DNA of 64,000 nucleotides. It comes from Gammaproteobacteria bacterium (GTDB taxonomy: Bacteria > Pseudomonadota > Gammaproteobacteria > Nitrosococcales > Methylophagaceae). The notes under the pieces were generated by a model. It saw only the letters and a list, made by a program, of their open reading frames with translations. It was not told the origin of the DNA and searched no databases. Of the stretch, positions 52,282-61,048 are shown in pieces (position 1 is the stretch's first letter; the number at the start of each line of letters is the position of its first letter). The translations under genes were made by a program, and so were the position numbers. Location of the stretch: assembly GCA_029882915.1 (NCBI GenBank), contig JAOUJZ010000007.1:1-64000 (forward strand), written 5' to 3'.

Positions 52282-53016
52282 TTATTGGGCTGAAATGAGT
52301 TCACCATTTATTTTCAGACTGTCCTTACCCATTAGATATAAATATACTGCTACAACATCATCAGGCTTGGGTAATGGCGTTGGATCAATGGCTGGGAATG
52401 CCCGAGTATGTAATTCTGTTTGTACGGTACCTGGATCGATACAGTTGACGCGAACCCGTCCATCACACTCAAGTTCATCAGCCAGTTGCTTGCTGAATGA
52501 TTCAATACCAGCCTTGCTGATTCCATAGCCTGACCAATATGCCTTATCCTTATGGTTATCAGTGGTGAAGATAATGGAAGCGTGTTCATACTTTTGCATT
52601 AAGGGTAAACATGCATGAGTTAGCAGGTAAGGTGCTGCCAGATTGATGTGTACCGTTTCCAGCCAGATTTTTGGATCTTGATGTTGTACAGGGGCTAATT
52701 GACCGAGAGTAGCAGCACAATGCACTAATCCATCTAGACGTCCAAAGTTTTTATGGATGTTTTCAGCTAAGTCACGGTAGTCTGAAACAGCAGCACCTTT
52801 TAAATCTAAGGGATAAATGGCAGGTGTTACGGCGACGCCATCTACAGTAATATCATCGTAGACTTGCTCAAGAGCAGGTACATTTTTATCCAGTAATATA
52901 ACGGATGCCCCGTGGCGCGCATAACTTTTTGCTACGGAAGCACCTATACCATTTCCTGCACCAGTAACAAGAATGACATTATTGTTAAGTAGATCAGGTG
53001 CCGCGCTGTAATTCAT
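52282..53016 (-). CDS. Short-chain dehydrogenase/reductase, YciK-like
   Basis: A 244-residue Rossmann enzyme with the NAD(P) loop TGAGNGIG (18-25), N-containing HINLAAPYLL and the Y164-x-x-x-K168 pair (YGISK). The usual catalytic serine 13 residues before the tyrosine is not there: the stretch reads FTTDNHKDKAYW, with T151/T152. The closest named relative by motif layout is YciK, where this stretch is TSSSVGR. Activity may therefore be altered or depend on threonine. It overlaps the following lipoprotein gene's end by four bases (that gene is upstream on the minus strand), so the two are co-expressed. Confidence 0.82.
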   Translation of the reverse strand: MNYSAAPDLLNNNVILVTGAGNGIGASVAKSYARHGASVILLDKNVPALEQVYDDITVDGVAVTPAIYPLDLKGAAVSDYRDLAENIHKNFGRLDGLVHCAATLGQLAPVQHQDPKIWLETVHINLAAPYLLTHACLPLMQKYEHASIIFTTDNHKDKAYWSGYGISKAGIESFSKQLADELECDGRVRVNCIDPGTVQTELHTRAFPAIDPTPLPKPDDVVAVYLYLMGKDSLKINGELISAQ

Positions 53017-53291
53017 CTGTCTTGGTCTTGTGGGGCAACAAATTGACTGTATTGGGCTTTACCATTATGGAATTGCACACTGAGAGTGCCCGTTTTATCG
53101 GTCCACTCGTTGTGAGTATATGTTAACTCACCCAGTGTTCGAGTTTGCGAGTAATCAGGCTTACCTAATAAATCAACAACTGCTTTTTCAGTCATATTAG
53201 TTTCAATGCTGACTTCATTTACTTTTTTACCACAGGCAACAAGAGCAACGCTAATGAAAAGTAAGGCTAGGATCGTACGAACATGTGTCAT
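53013..53291 (-). CDS. Small lipoprotein with BamE-like domain
   Basis: A 92-residue protein with a signal peptide and a lipobox (LVAC-GKK, cysteine at about 20). The mature part has the SmpA/BamE-like repeat layout (MTEKAVVDLLGKPDYSQT, then strands LTYTHNEWTDKTGTLSVQFHNGKAQ). BamE itself is in this fold, but this copy is short and its role is not known. It lies upstream of the SDR gene with a four-base overlap. The lipid would be added by the Lgt encoded at 3025-3807. Confidence 0.75.
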   Translation of the reverse strand: MTHVRTILALLFISVALVACGKKVNEVSIETNMTEKAVVDLLGKPDYSQTRTLGELTYTHNEWTDKTGTLSVQFHNGKAQYSQFVAPQDQDR

Positions 53292-53373
53292 TATTTATGG
53301 TCCTTTTTGAAGTTGATGATTTATCTAATGATAAATTGTCGAGCAGTATAACAAGCTATGACAGCAATTTCGA

Positions 53374-54660
53374 CTACAGGCACAGATCGGTATTTAGAAG
53401 CTTGTGGGCACAGATTTTACCATTATGTATCGCACCTTCTATGGTTGCAGGGAAAGCGTTTGCTATAAAATCTCCCGTTAACCACAGACCTTGAATATCT
53501 GTTTGGCAGTGAGGACGCTTTTGCTCAATATTTACTGTGCAGGCAAAGGTGGCACGTTTTTCGCGAATAACGAAACTATGTACTGCCTGAGTGGGCAGTG
53601 AGGGTATATTTTGATGAATTTCTTTGCAGACTTGTTGAACCAGATCCTGTTTTGACATTTTTTCATGATTGCCGGGAGCGCTGATAACAACAGCCATCAA
53701 TCCAGGGGACTGTTCGCTGCGGTCGAATATCCATTGGCTTAATGTTCCAGTCATACCAAGCATTGGTGTTGGTAAACGAACATTGTCTGGATATTGTAAA
53801 AAGACGGTGCAAATAGGATATTCGTCAGGTTTAGTCAATTTGATGTGCGGTGCAAGCAGATCAGCACACTGTGAAGGACTGGTTGCGACAATTATATTGT
53901 TAGCAGCAATAATGCTGTTATTACCCATCATGATCCCTTGAACCTTTCCTTGTCGAATCAGAATTTCTTTTGCCCGGATTTGTAGACTAATTTCGCCACC
54001 ATGTTGTTTAATATATTTAGCGGCTGCCTTAGGAAACACATCACCAAGTGGTCGAGCAGGAATAAGTAAATCGGCAGCTTTTTTACCTTTGCCTAGACTT
54101 TCCTGTAATACCTTCGCCATTACATGGGCAGAAGCCTGGTGGATAGGGGTGTTTAGAGTTGCTAAACACAAAGGCTCCCATAATTGCTTTATAAGACGTT
54201 CAGATTGTTTAGAGGAAAGTAGCCAGTCACTTACTGTTATATCATTGCTTGCCAATAGATCTGGTATTTGTAGTTGTAGTCGAACTACTTGTTGTAATCC
54301 AGATAAACCCGTGCTGGAAATAAAATTCCAGGCTAAGGATAGCGGCCAGGGCAACCAACCCTTTGAGGACAAATGCAAAGGTGGATATTGAGAATCATAG
54401 ATAGTGAGATCTAGGGCAAGGCGGTGAAATACCGAGGTCTGCTCAATACCTATTAATTGAAGTATTTCTAACATATGGTGGTAAGCACCGATCATCAGAT
54501 GCTGGCCATTGTCTATTGTTTGATTGTGCCATTTTACATTACGTGCTCGACCGCCCAGTTGTTTAGCTGATTCTATTAAATGTACGGGGTGGCCCTGCTG
54601 AGTGAGAGTGACAGCGGCAGCAAGACCACTCCACCCCCCCCCTATTATCAATGTCGTCAT
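53374..54660 (-). CDS. hpnE: Squalene-associated FAD-dependent oxidoreductase HpnE
   Basis: In the HpnC-HpnD-HpnE route, HpnE reduces hydroxysqualene to squalene. It is a 428-residue flavoprotein of the carotenoid-desaturase superfamily with the dinucleotide loop LIIGGGWSGLAAAV at the start, ESAKQLGGRAR, and the FAD C-terminal motif GLWLTGDFIANAFPATIEGAI. I choose ATG 54660, whose ATGA overlaps the hpnD stop; the frame is open 17 codons further inside hpnD. Codons 7-9 are GGG GGG GGG followed by TGG, a run of nine G residues (minus strand 54642-54634) that could slip. A carotenoid desaturase role is the alternative. Confidence 0.85.
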   Translation of the reverse strand: MTTLIIGGGWSGLAAAVTLTQQGHPVHLIESAKQLGGRARNVKWHNQTIDNGQHLMIGAYHHMLEILQLIGIEQTSVFHRLALDLTIYDSQYPPLHLSSKGWLPWPLSLAWNFISSTGLSGLQQVVRLQLQIPDLLASNDITVSDWLLSSKQSERLIKQLWEPLCLATLNTPIHQASAHVMAKVLQESLGKGKKAADLLIPARPLGDVFPKAAAKYIKQHGGEISLQIRAKEILIRQGKVQGIMMGNNSIIAANNIIVATSPSQCADLLAPHIKLTKPDEYPICTVFLQYPDNVRLPTPMLGMTGTLSQWIFDRSEQSPGLMAVVISAPGNHEKMSKQDLVQQVCKEIHQNIPSLPTQAVHSFVIREKRATFACTVNIEQKRPHCQTDIQGLWLTGDFIANAFPATIEGAIHNGKICAHKLLNTDLCL

Positions 54661-55511
54661 TGGCATTGGCGCAGGCGCTTTTCTCGACGAGTAGTGCGCC
54701 AGGCAATCCATAACTTTCTAAGCGGTGTTAGTGAAACACGATGTCGCATAACCTGAAAACCATCCTGTTCGATTTCATCCAGAGTGGCCTCATAGATAGC
54801 GGCCATAATTAGACCAGTACGTTGTGAGTAACGATCTTCATCGGGCAAGGCTTGCATGGCTTTTTGGTAATAGTGTCGTGCTCGGGCAGTCTGAAATTTA
54901 AGCAGTTCAATCAATTCAGGACTTGATTTGAGTGCAAGTACATCATCTGTATTAACATTAAATTGCTGCAGTTCATCTTGAGGTAAATAAATTCGACCAC
55001 GTTCAGCATCTTCTCGCACATCCCGAATGATATTGGTCAGTTGCAGAGCCATCCCCAGATTTTCAGCGTAGTTCAGCGTTTTACGATTGCGATAACCAAA
55101 GATCTCAACGGAAAGTAAGCCCACCACGCTAGCAGCACGATGGCAATACAACGCCAGTTGTTTGAACTCTAGATAGGTAAACTGATCTAAATCCATGGCC
55201 ATGCCATCAATAATTTCCATGAAATATTCTTGATGCAAGTCAAACTGCTGTAGGGCTGTTTGCAATGCCTTGCCAACAGGGTGCGAAGCTTTGTTATTGA
55301 ATGTATTCTGGATTTCTTGACGCCACCACTCGAGCTTGCTTCGAGCAACGTTTGGATCAGTTGCTTCATCAACAGTATCATCAACTTCACGGCAAAATGC
55401 GTAGAGCCCCATGATCGCTTGTCGTTGCTGTTCGGGAAGAAATAGAAAGCTATAGTAAAAACTGGAGCCGCTTTTGGCCGTTTTGTCACGGCAATATTCA
55501 TCAGGTGTCAT
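54657..55511 (-). CDS. hpnD: Presqualene diphosphate synthase HpnD
   Basis: Condenses two farnesyl diphosphates to presqualene diphosphate. 284 residues of the squalene/phytoene synthase fold with both metal-binding aspartate motifs: D44-D45-T-V-D48 (FCREVDDTVDE) and D164-V-R-E-D168 (NIIRDVREDAERGR). The MEIIDGMAMDLDQFTY stretch favours HpnD over bacterial CrtB phytoene synthase or CrtM. It overlaps the ferredoxin gene upstream and hpnE downstream by four bases each, forming a tight operon. HpnC, the third enzyme of the route, is not in the window. Confidence 0.86.
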   Translation of the reverse strand: MTPDEYCRDKTAKSGSSFYYSFLFLPEQQRQAIMGLYAFCREVDDTVDEATDPNVARSKLEWWRQEIQNTFNNKASHPVGKALQTALQQFDLHQEYFMEIIDGMAMDLDQFTYLEFKQLALYCHRAASVVGLLSVEIFGYRNRKTLNYAENLGMALQLTNIIRDVREDAERGRIYLPQDELQQFNVNTDDVLALKSSPELIELLKFQTARARHYYQKAMQALPDEDRYSQRTGLIMAAIYEATLDEIEQDGFQVMRHRVSLTPLRKLWIAWRTTRREKRLRQCQ

Positions 55512-55810
55512 TGTTGCAGTCTTTCCACAATCCGGCCGTTTTGCAGATGAGATGAGATGATTTCGTCAATATCATTTTTAGTGTGATATTGATACCACAC
55601 CCCTTCGGGATAGACTACCAACATAGGGCCTAATGCACAGCGATTTAGACAACCGGCATTGTTAACCCGCACTTTTTTTAAATTTAGTTCATGAACTCGC
55701 TGTTTAGCATAGTCTCGCAATGATTGAGCGTTATGCTGCTGACAATAAGCTCTGCCATCATTACGCTCATGTGTGCAAAAGAATAAGTGATATTGATAGA
55801 TTTCAGTCAT
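55508..55810 (-). CDS. [2Fe-2S] thioredoxin-like ferredoxin
   Basis: A 100-residue protein with four cysteines in the spacing of thioredoxin-like ferredoxins: C12 (FFCTHE), C23 (AYCQQH), C54 and C58 (GCLNRCALGPMLVVYPEG). It should carry one [2Fe-2S] cluster and pass electrons in the cytoplasm. It overlaps hpnD by four bases; its link to squalene synthesis (electron supply to HpnE) is inference from the operon only. Confidence 0.88.
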   Translation of the reverse strand: MTEIYQYHLFFCTHERNDGRAYCQQHNAQSLRDYAKQRVHELNLKKVRVNNAGCLNRCALGPMLVVYPEGVWYQYHTKNDIDEIISSHLQNGRIVERLQQ

Positions 55811-56111
55811 AGTAGTAAAGAATAACGGACTTGGCGAAAACTACAAAGTATTACAGACTTTTCTCAGTCAGTGCTCTGATTTTAATTAAAGCAGTAAAGT
55901 TAAGGTGAGATCTTTTAAATATCCTCCTCTCTGGCTTCTTTAAACAGACATTCCCATGACACAGTCAAGCTGTTGATAATTAGACAATCTATCTGTATGA
56001 AAGAATAATGCGAAGGATGTTACTAATCCATTGTATTGTAGTAGATTGGTTTCCATATCAATAACCTATACAATTGAACTTCTTAATGACCGGGCGACTA
56101 ACTAGTAAATT
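55811..56111. other. Gene-free divergent region between ferredoxin and hybrid kinase genes
   Basis: This AT-rich 301-base gap holds no ORF, RNA gene or terminator that I recognise. It must contain both divergent promoters. On the minus strand TAATAC near 55849 is a weak -10 candidate. On the plus strand I see no convincing pair of hexamers, and the kinase ATG lacks a good ribosome site (CTAACTAGTAAATT). Confidence 0.5.
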
Positions 56112-57584
56112 ATGAAAGTCTTAATCATTGATAATTCATCTTTGTTTCATGAAATGTTAGAGGATATTTTTTCGGCATCAGATGCGACAGCACTTATTTG
56201 TGATACTGCGGGGCAAGGCATGGAAAAACTGAAGTCACAGCATTTCGATTTTATCTGTGTGTCGATGTATCTGGAAGATGGTGACGGCATTTCGCTCACT
56301 AAAACGATCCGAAACACGACTGCTTACAAACATATACCGATAATTTTATTTACCTCAGAAGAATCAGATGATTTATATGTTGACGCTTTATCTTCTGGTG
56401 TAACCGAAGTTTTCCACAAAAAAGATGTGCAGCAGCTGATTAATTTCATTAATCACTTTGCCTTGCAACAGCAACCCATATCAGGGCGAGTATTATATGT
56501 TGAGGATGTATCCTCACAACGGCAATTGATCACAGAGCTCTTCACTAAACGAGGTCTTGTGGTTGATGCATTTGCTGCGGCTGAACAAGCATGGCAATCG
56601 TATTTACAACACGATTATGATTTGGTAGTGACAGATATTGTTCTGGAAGGAAGTATGACCGGAATGGCACTTACTAATCGTATCCGTCGTCTGGATAATG
56701 AAAAAGGTGATGTTCCCATTCTAGCGATTACAGGCTTTGATGATATCTCTCGCCGAATTGAACTGTTTTACCTTGGTGTGAGTGATTATGTGATTAAACC
56801 CTTGATTGAAGAAGAGTTAATTGCCAGAGTACGCAATCTGATTCAGGCCAAACAGTTTTATATGGAATCTGTTAGGCAAAGACAACGAGCCGAGGCGGCA
56901 GATAATGCCAAATCAGAATTCCTGTCTCGAATGAGTCATGAGTTGAGGACTCCTTTAAATGCCATTCTTGGATTTTCACAACTAATAATGACTGATCCTG
57001 AGTATCCGTTAGCTCCTATTCAGCAGGATAGCATGACTAGCATCAGGCAGGCAGGCAGTCATTTGCTAAACTTAATTAATGACATTCTGGATATATCAAA
57101 AATAGAGGCAGGAGAAGTTACTTTTGATATTAAAGAAGCAAGGTTAGATGATATTGTCGATAATGCTGTGAAGCAAGTGATGCCAACAATCGAAGAGCAT
57201 GATATTGAGTTTCTGGCCTATTCGATACCTTCTGAATTGAAGGTAAAAGTCGATGTAACTCGGTTGCACCAAGTGATGCTGAATTTGTTATCCAACGCTA
57301 TTAAATATAATAGTGAACACGGAAAAATACAGATTTTGTGCAAGCCTCTAGATGATAAGTTTGTTCTGGTTGGTATAAAAGATACCGGTTTTGGTTTAAC
57401 AGAACAGCAACAAGCTCAGTTATTCACGCCTTTTAGTCGTGTTGGCCAAAATGCTGGTATCGAAGGAACGGGATTAGGTTTGGTGATTTGCCGTCAATTG
57501 ATGAATGCGATGGGTGGTCAAATTGATTTGAAAAGTAAACAGGATCAAGGATCAGTTTTCTGGCTTAAAATTCCTAAGGCATAA
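56112..57584 (+). CDS. Hybrid histidine kinase with two N-terminal receiver domains
   Basis: A 490-residue cytoplasmic protein with reversed domain order: receiver 1 (about 1-118), receiver 2 (about 125-245), HisKA and HATPase (about 260-490). The phospho-histidine is H276 in RMSHELRTPLNAILGFSQL; the ATP lid region shows NLLSNAIKYN, KDTGFGL and GTGLGLVICRQLMNAMGG. Receiver 2 has D175 (VVTDIVLEG) and K229. Receiver 1 has S51 where the aspartate should be (FICVSMYLEDGDG), so it cannot be phosphorylated normally. No membrane or PAS sensor is present. It converges on a REC-PP2C/REC-HD-GYP operon, its likely partners. Confidence 0.9.
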   Translation: MKVLIIDNSSLFHEMLEDIFSASDATALICDTAGQGMEKLKSQHFDFICVSMYLEDGDGISLTKTIRNTTAYKHIPIILFTSEESDDLYVDALSSGVTEVFHKKDVQQLINFINHFALQQQPISGRVLYVEDVSSQRQLITELFTKRGLVVDAFAAAEQAWQSYLQHDYDLVVTDIVLEGSMTGMALTNRIRRLDNEKGDVPILAITGFDDISRRIELFYLGVSDYVIKPLIEEELIARVRNLIQAKQFYMESVRQRQRAEAADNAKSEFLSRMSHELRTPLNAILGFSQLIMTDPEYPLAPIQQDSMTSIRQAGSHLLNLINDILDISKIEAGEVTFDIKEARLDDIVDNAVKQVMPTIEEHDIEFLAYSIPSELKVKVDVTRLHQVMLNLLSNAIKYNSEHGKIQILCKPLDDKFVLVGIKDTGFGLTEQQQAQLFTPFSRVGQNAGIEGTGLGLVICRQLMNAMGGQIDLKSKQDQGSVFWLKIPKA

Positions 57585-57605
57585 CGCCTAGTCAAACTGT
57601 TTACA

Positions 57606-57624
57606 TAGGCAGTCAGCCTACTTT
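57606..57624. terminator. Weak hairpin between convergent signalling genes
   Basis: TAGGC (57606-57610) and GCCTA (57616-57620) pair around AGTCA, followed by CTTTTA. The stem is only five base pairs, so termination is uncertain. Confidence 0.3.
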
Positions 57625-57667
57625 TACCCAATGAGATTTTCAGTAAAATAGTAACAAAGCACGTAAG

Positions 57668-58822
57668 CTAGCCACAATAAACAGAGATTAGCGAGATGTC
57701 GTCTTGCCCATGATCGTCATTAAGATGACACAAAACAGCTTGTTTTATATGTTCGACGCGCTGTTTTGTAGGAGTGGCCTTAACAATGTTAAGAAGCCGT
57801 TTCTCGCCAAAAAATACACCTTCTGGACTGGTGGCTTCTGTTAGCCCATCGCTATATGCAATCAGTTCTATAGGTTCTTCCCATTGCCATTTTTCTATTG
57901 AATCATTAAATGTTTCAGAAGTTAAAATGCCGATCGCAAGGTGCTGAGATTTAAAGTCATGAACAAGGTTGCCACTTTGATTGATGAGTAATGTTTTGGG
58001 GATACCACCACACCAGGCTTCAATAGTTTTGAGTTTGAAATCAATTCTAAATACATTAGTGGCAACGAAGCGGTCAATGGGCAGCAACCTTTTAGCTGAT
58101 GTGTTCATTTCAGTAACAATGCTAGGTAACGGAAGCGCTTTTTTTGCCATGGCGTGGAACGTACGGGCGATTGTCAGTGTTGGTAGTGCGGCACTAAGAC
58201 CATGTCCCGTTGCGTCAGCAAGCATGACATAAAGAGTGTCATCAATAGATTGTGCAGCAGCGATAAGATCACCACTAAAATACCTGTTGGGTTGTAACCA
58301 GTATTCAATATTGGGGTGATCAAGAGCGCCATGCCCTAAAATTTTGTCACCAACTTTTTTGGCTAATAGTTGTTCTTCTTCTAGTTCTTCGTAGAGAGCT
58401 TTTAAAATATGCTGATTGGCAAGATTAGTCTTTTGAAGAGTGACCAAACGCTGCATGGCCTCAATCTTGGCGTTTAGCACCTCAAGTTTGATAGGTTTTG
58501 GCAGGTAATCGTCTGCACCAGATTTCAAGCCAGCAATGATGTCTTGATCTTGTTCGGATGCACTCAGGATCAGGATGGGAACCCAAAAATCATCAAGTTG
58601 CTGAAGCCTGATCGTTTTGATTGCTTCCAGACCGTTCATAGTAGGCATGTTAATATCGGTGAGAATAATGTCAGGCTTGTGTTGCTGATAAAGCTCAACT
58701 GCCTGTGCACCATTGTTTGCCATATAGACAGTGTGACCAGATCGTGTCAGGAAACGCTGTAATAACGTCTGTGTTGCTATGTCGTCTTCTGCGACCAGAA
58801 TAGTGAGTGATGTGTCAGCCAT
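57668..58822 (-). CDS. Response regulator with PP2C-type (SpoIIE/RsbU) phosphatase domain
   Basis: Receiver domain (1-125; acceptor D56 in ILTDINMP) joined by a coiled-coil linker (about 130-165) to a SpoIIE-type serine phosphatase (about 175-384). Metal-binding aspartates show in FSGDLIAA, LADATGHGLSAAL, YSDGLTEA and GQDDISLI. Such proteins dephosphorylate anti-sigma-factor antagonists in partner-switching pathways, but no STAS or anti-sigma gene is adjacent here. 384 residues. The start overlaps the HD-GYP stop (TAATG), showing translational coupling. Confidence 0.92.
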   Translation of the reverse strand: MADTSLTILVAEDDIATQTLLQRFLTRSGHTVYMANNGAQAVELYQQHKPDIILTDINMPTMNGLEAIKTIRLQQLDDFWVPILILSASEQDQDIIAGLKSGADDYLPKPIKLEVLNAKIEAMQRLVTLQKTNLANQHILKALYEELEEEQLLAKKVGDKILGHGALDHPNIEYWLQPNRYFSGDLIAAAQSIDDTLYVMLADATGHGLSAALPTLTIARTFHAMAKKALPLPSIVTEMNTSAKRLLPIDRFVATNVFRIDFKLKTIEAWCGGIPKTLLINQSGNLVHDFKSQHLAIGILTSETFNDSIEKWQWEEPIELIAYSDGLTEATSPEGVFFGEKRLLNIVKATPTKQRVEHIKQAVLCHLNDDHGQDDISLISVYCG

Positions 58823-59904
58823 TATAAACTGCTATCCGTAATTGTATCCATATGCTTAGAGCGACATTCGAGTACATCTGCAAGGATAGTTTCGAAATGT
58901 GCAACCAAAGAGGGATCAAACTGTTTACCGCTTTCTGAACGGATTAATTCCATGGCTTTTTCTACTGACCATGCTTCTTTGTATGGACGCTCTGAAGTCA
59001 AGGCATCAAACACATCACAGATGGCACAAATTCTACCTTCAATGGGGATATCTTCACCGGACAGGCCATTGGGATAGCCGTTACCATCCCATCGCTCATG
59101 GTGGGTAAGAGCAATATTCTTTGCCATTTTCATTAATGGTACTTCATCACAACCTGACAGTAGATCTGCACCTATTTGTACATGGGTTTGCATGATTTTC
59201 CATTCATCCGGGTCCAGTTTGCCTGGTTTGAGTAACACATTGTCAGGAATACCAATTTTTCCAATATCATGCATGGGTGCTGCAAGCAAAATAAGGTCAG
59301 AATCGCTTTCAGACATGCCAGCGGTTTTCGCTAGTAATCGTGCATAGTGACTCATCCTCAAAACATGGTTGCCGGTTTCATTGTCTTTAAATTCAGCAGC
59401 CTTACCGAGACGTTCTATAACCTCATAACGGCTTCGTTCGAGTTCTTCAGTGCGTTTTTTAACTTCGACTTCCAGTGTTTTATTATAATCTTTGAGGTGG
59501 GTGTGTAATAAACGCACTTCCAGAATATTGTGGATGCGCTGGAGTACTTCTAATTGATCAAAAGGTTTGGTCAAAAAGTCTTTGGCACCGCCACTGAGTG
59601 CTTTGGCACGTGTTTCAGTGGTTGGCTCAGCAGTAAGAACCAGAATGGGTAAATAGTCATCCTTGATAACCTCATTAAGCTGCTCCATAACTTCAAAGCC
59701 ATTGAGGTGTGGCATACGGATATCCAGTAGCAGAATATCAATATTATGTTTGATAAATAGGGGGAGAGCTTGGCGAGCATCGGTTGTGGAATAAATATTT
59801 TGGTAATTGGCCTGTTTGAGGATTTTTTCCAATAACTTTACGTTTAGCTCTTGGTCATCAACGATCAAAATGTTAGCTGAGTGCGTATCTATTGTTGTGT
59901 CCAT
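58822..59904 (-). CDS. Response regulator with HD-GYP c-di-GMP phosphodiesterase domain
   Basis: Receiver domain (8-130; acceptor D61 in LLLDIRMPHLNG), a coiled-coil linker (about 135-165) and an HD-GYP domain with H212-D213 (PMHDIGKIG), HH (268-269) and G276-Y277-P278. It should open cyclic di-GMP when phosphorylated. 360 residues, RpfG-like but without an RpfC gene beside it. First gene of the two-gene operon with the REC-PP2C gene. The diguanylate cyclase at 51.2 kb would act in the opposite direction. Confidence 0.93.
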   Translation of the reverse strand: MDTTIDTHSANILIVDDQELNVKLLEKILKQANYQNIYSTTDARQALPLFIKHNIDILLLDIRMPHLNGFEVMEQLNEVIKDDYLPILVLTAEPTTETRAKALSGGAKDFLTKPFDQLEVLQRIHNILEVRLLHTHLKDYNKTLEVEVKKRTEELERSRYEVIERLGKAAEFKDNETGNHVLRMSHYARLLAKTAGMSESDSDLILLAAPMHDIGKIGIPDNVLLKPGKLDPDEWKIMQTHVQIGADLLSGCDEVPLMKMAKNIALTHHERWDGNGYPNGLSGEDIPIEGRICAICDVFDALTSERPYKEAWSVEKAMELIRSESGKQFDPSLVAHFETILADVLECRSKHMDTITDSSL

Positions 59905-59992
59905 AACGTTAATACCTTGTCATGATGTTTCATGGTTGCTCATATCATGTCAGTGTTGTGATGCTAGTACTCTAACACAAATATTTAATGTA

Positions 59993-60961
59993 TTAATAAC
60001 TGCGCTCGATTGAAAAGTCAGCGAGCGAAATGAGTGCTTGTTTGTAGCGTGAGTCAGCCAGAATGGATAAAGCTGCTTTAGCTTGCCTGACTTCTTTTTG
60101 TGCGGCTTGTGAAGTGTATTCAATAGCGCCAGTTTGTTGAATAATGGTAATGATGTCATTAATTTTATCGCGCTGACCTTGTTCAATGGCTTCACGAATG
60201 ATGCTGGCCTCCTGTTCGTTGCCATGATGCATGGCATAGATCAAAGGTAGAGTCGGTTTGCCCTCGGCAAGATCATCGCCTATATTTTTTCCTATAGTGT
60301 CACTGGATGAGCTGTAATCCAGTAAATCATCAACTAATTGAAAGGCGCTACCGAGGTGCATGGCATAAGTCGCCATAGCCTCCTCAATATCTGGATTCGC
60401 CTGACTGATGACAGCACCCAGTTGCCCTGCAGCCTCAAATAGCTTGGCTGTTTTATGATGAATGACTTCAAGATAGCGTGTTTCAGTGGTATCAGCATCA
60501 TGACAATTAAGAAGCTGTAATACCTCACCCTCGGCAATCACATTGGTAGTGTGTGACAGTATGTGCATCAGGCGCATGGAATCCATTTCTACCATCATTT
60601 CAAATGAACGGGTGTATAAAAAATCGCCAACTAGAACGCTGGCTTCATTACCCCATAAATTATTGGCAGTTTCACGACCGCGCCGCAGATCAGAGCTATC
60701 GACCACATCATCATGAAGTAAGGTCGCGGTATGGATAAACTCAATAATGGTGGCAAGGTTGATGTGATGCTTGCCTTTATAACCACAGGCGCGAGCGCAC
60801 AAAATAGCGAGGGCTGGACGCAAACGCTTGCCGCCACTATTAATAATATAATGACCAAGTTGATTGATTAAGACGACATCGGACTGTAATCGAGACTGAA
60901 TCATCGAGTTAACATCGGTCATGTCTTCTTCTATCAATGAGTAGATAGATTGAATATCCAC
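59993..60961 (-). CDS. ispB: Octaprenyl-type polyprenyl diphosphate synthase
   Basis: Builds the long side chain of ubiquinone from isopentenyl diphosphate. 322 residues with both aspartate-rich motifs: LLHDDVVDSSDLRRG and LVDDLLDY, plus GGKRLRPALAIL. It aligns end to end with E. coli IspB. The start is GTG at 60961, chosen because the first residues (DIQSIYSLIEEDM) match the family; the next in-frame ATG would cut conserved sequence. It is divergent from rplU, the usual arrangement. Chain length cannot be read from sequence by eye. Confidence 0.94.
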   Translation of the reverse strand: MDIQSIYSLIEEDMTDVNSMIQSRLQSDVVLINQLGHYIINSGGKRLRPALAILCARACGYKGKHHINLATIIEFIHTATLLHDDVVDSSDLRRGRETANNLWGNEASVLVGDFLYTRSFEMMVEMDSMRLMHILSHTTNVIAEGEVLQLLNCHDADTTETRYLEVIHHKTAKLFEAAGQLGAVISQANPDIEEAMATYAMHLGSAFQLVDDLLDYSSSSDTIGKNIGDDLAEGKPTLPLIYAMHHGNEQEASIIREAIEQGQRDKINDIITIIQQTGAIEYTSQAAQKEVRQAKAALSILADSRYKQALISLADFSIERSY

Positions 60962-61048
60962 GGAGCTTAAATCTGCCTATAATGTTACTTATTAAAAAAG
61001 CGTACTTTCTCATGCAGTGACACTGATCGCAAATATTTAAATCAGTAT

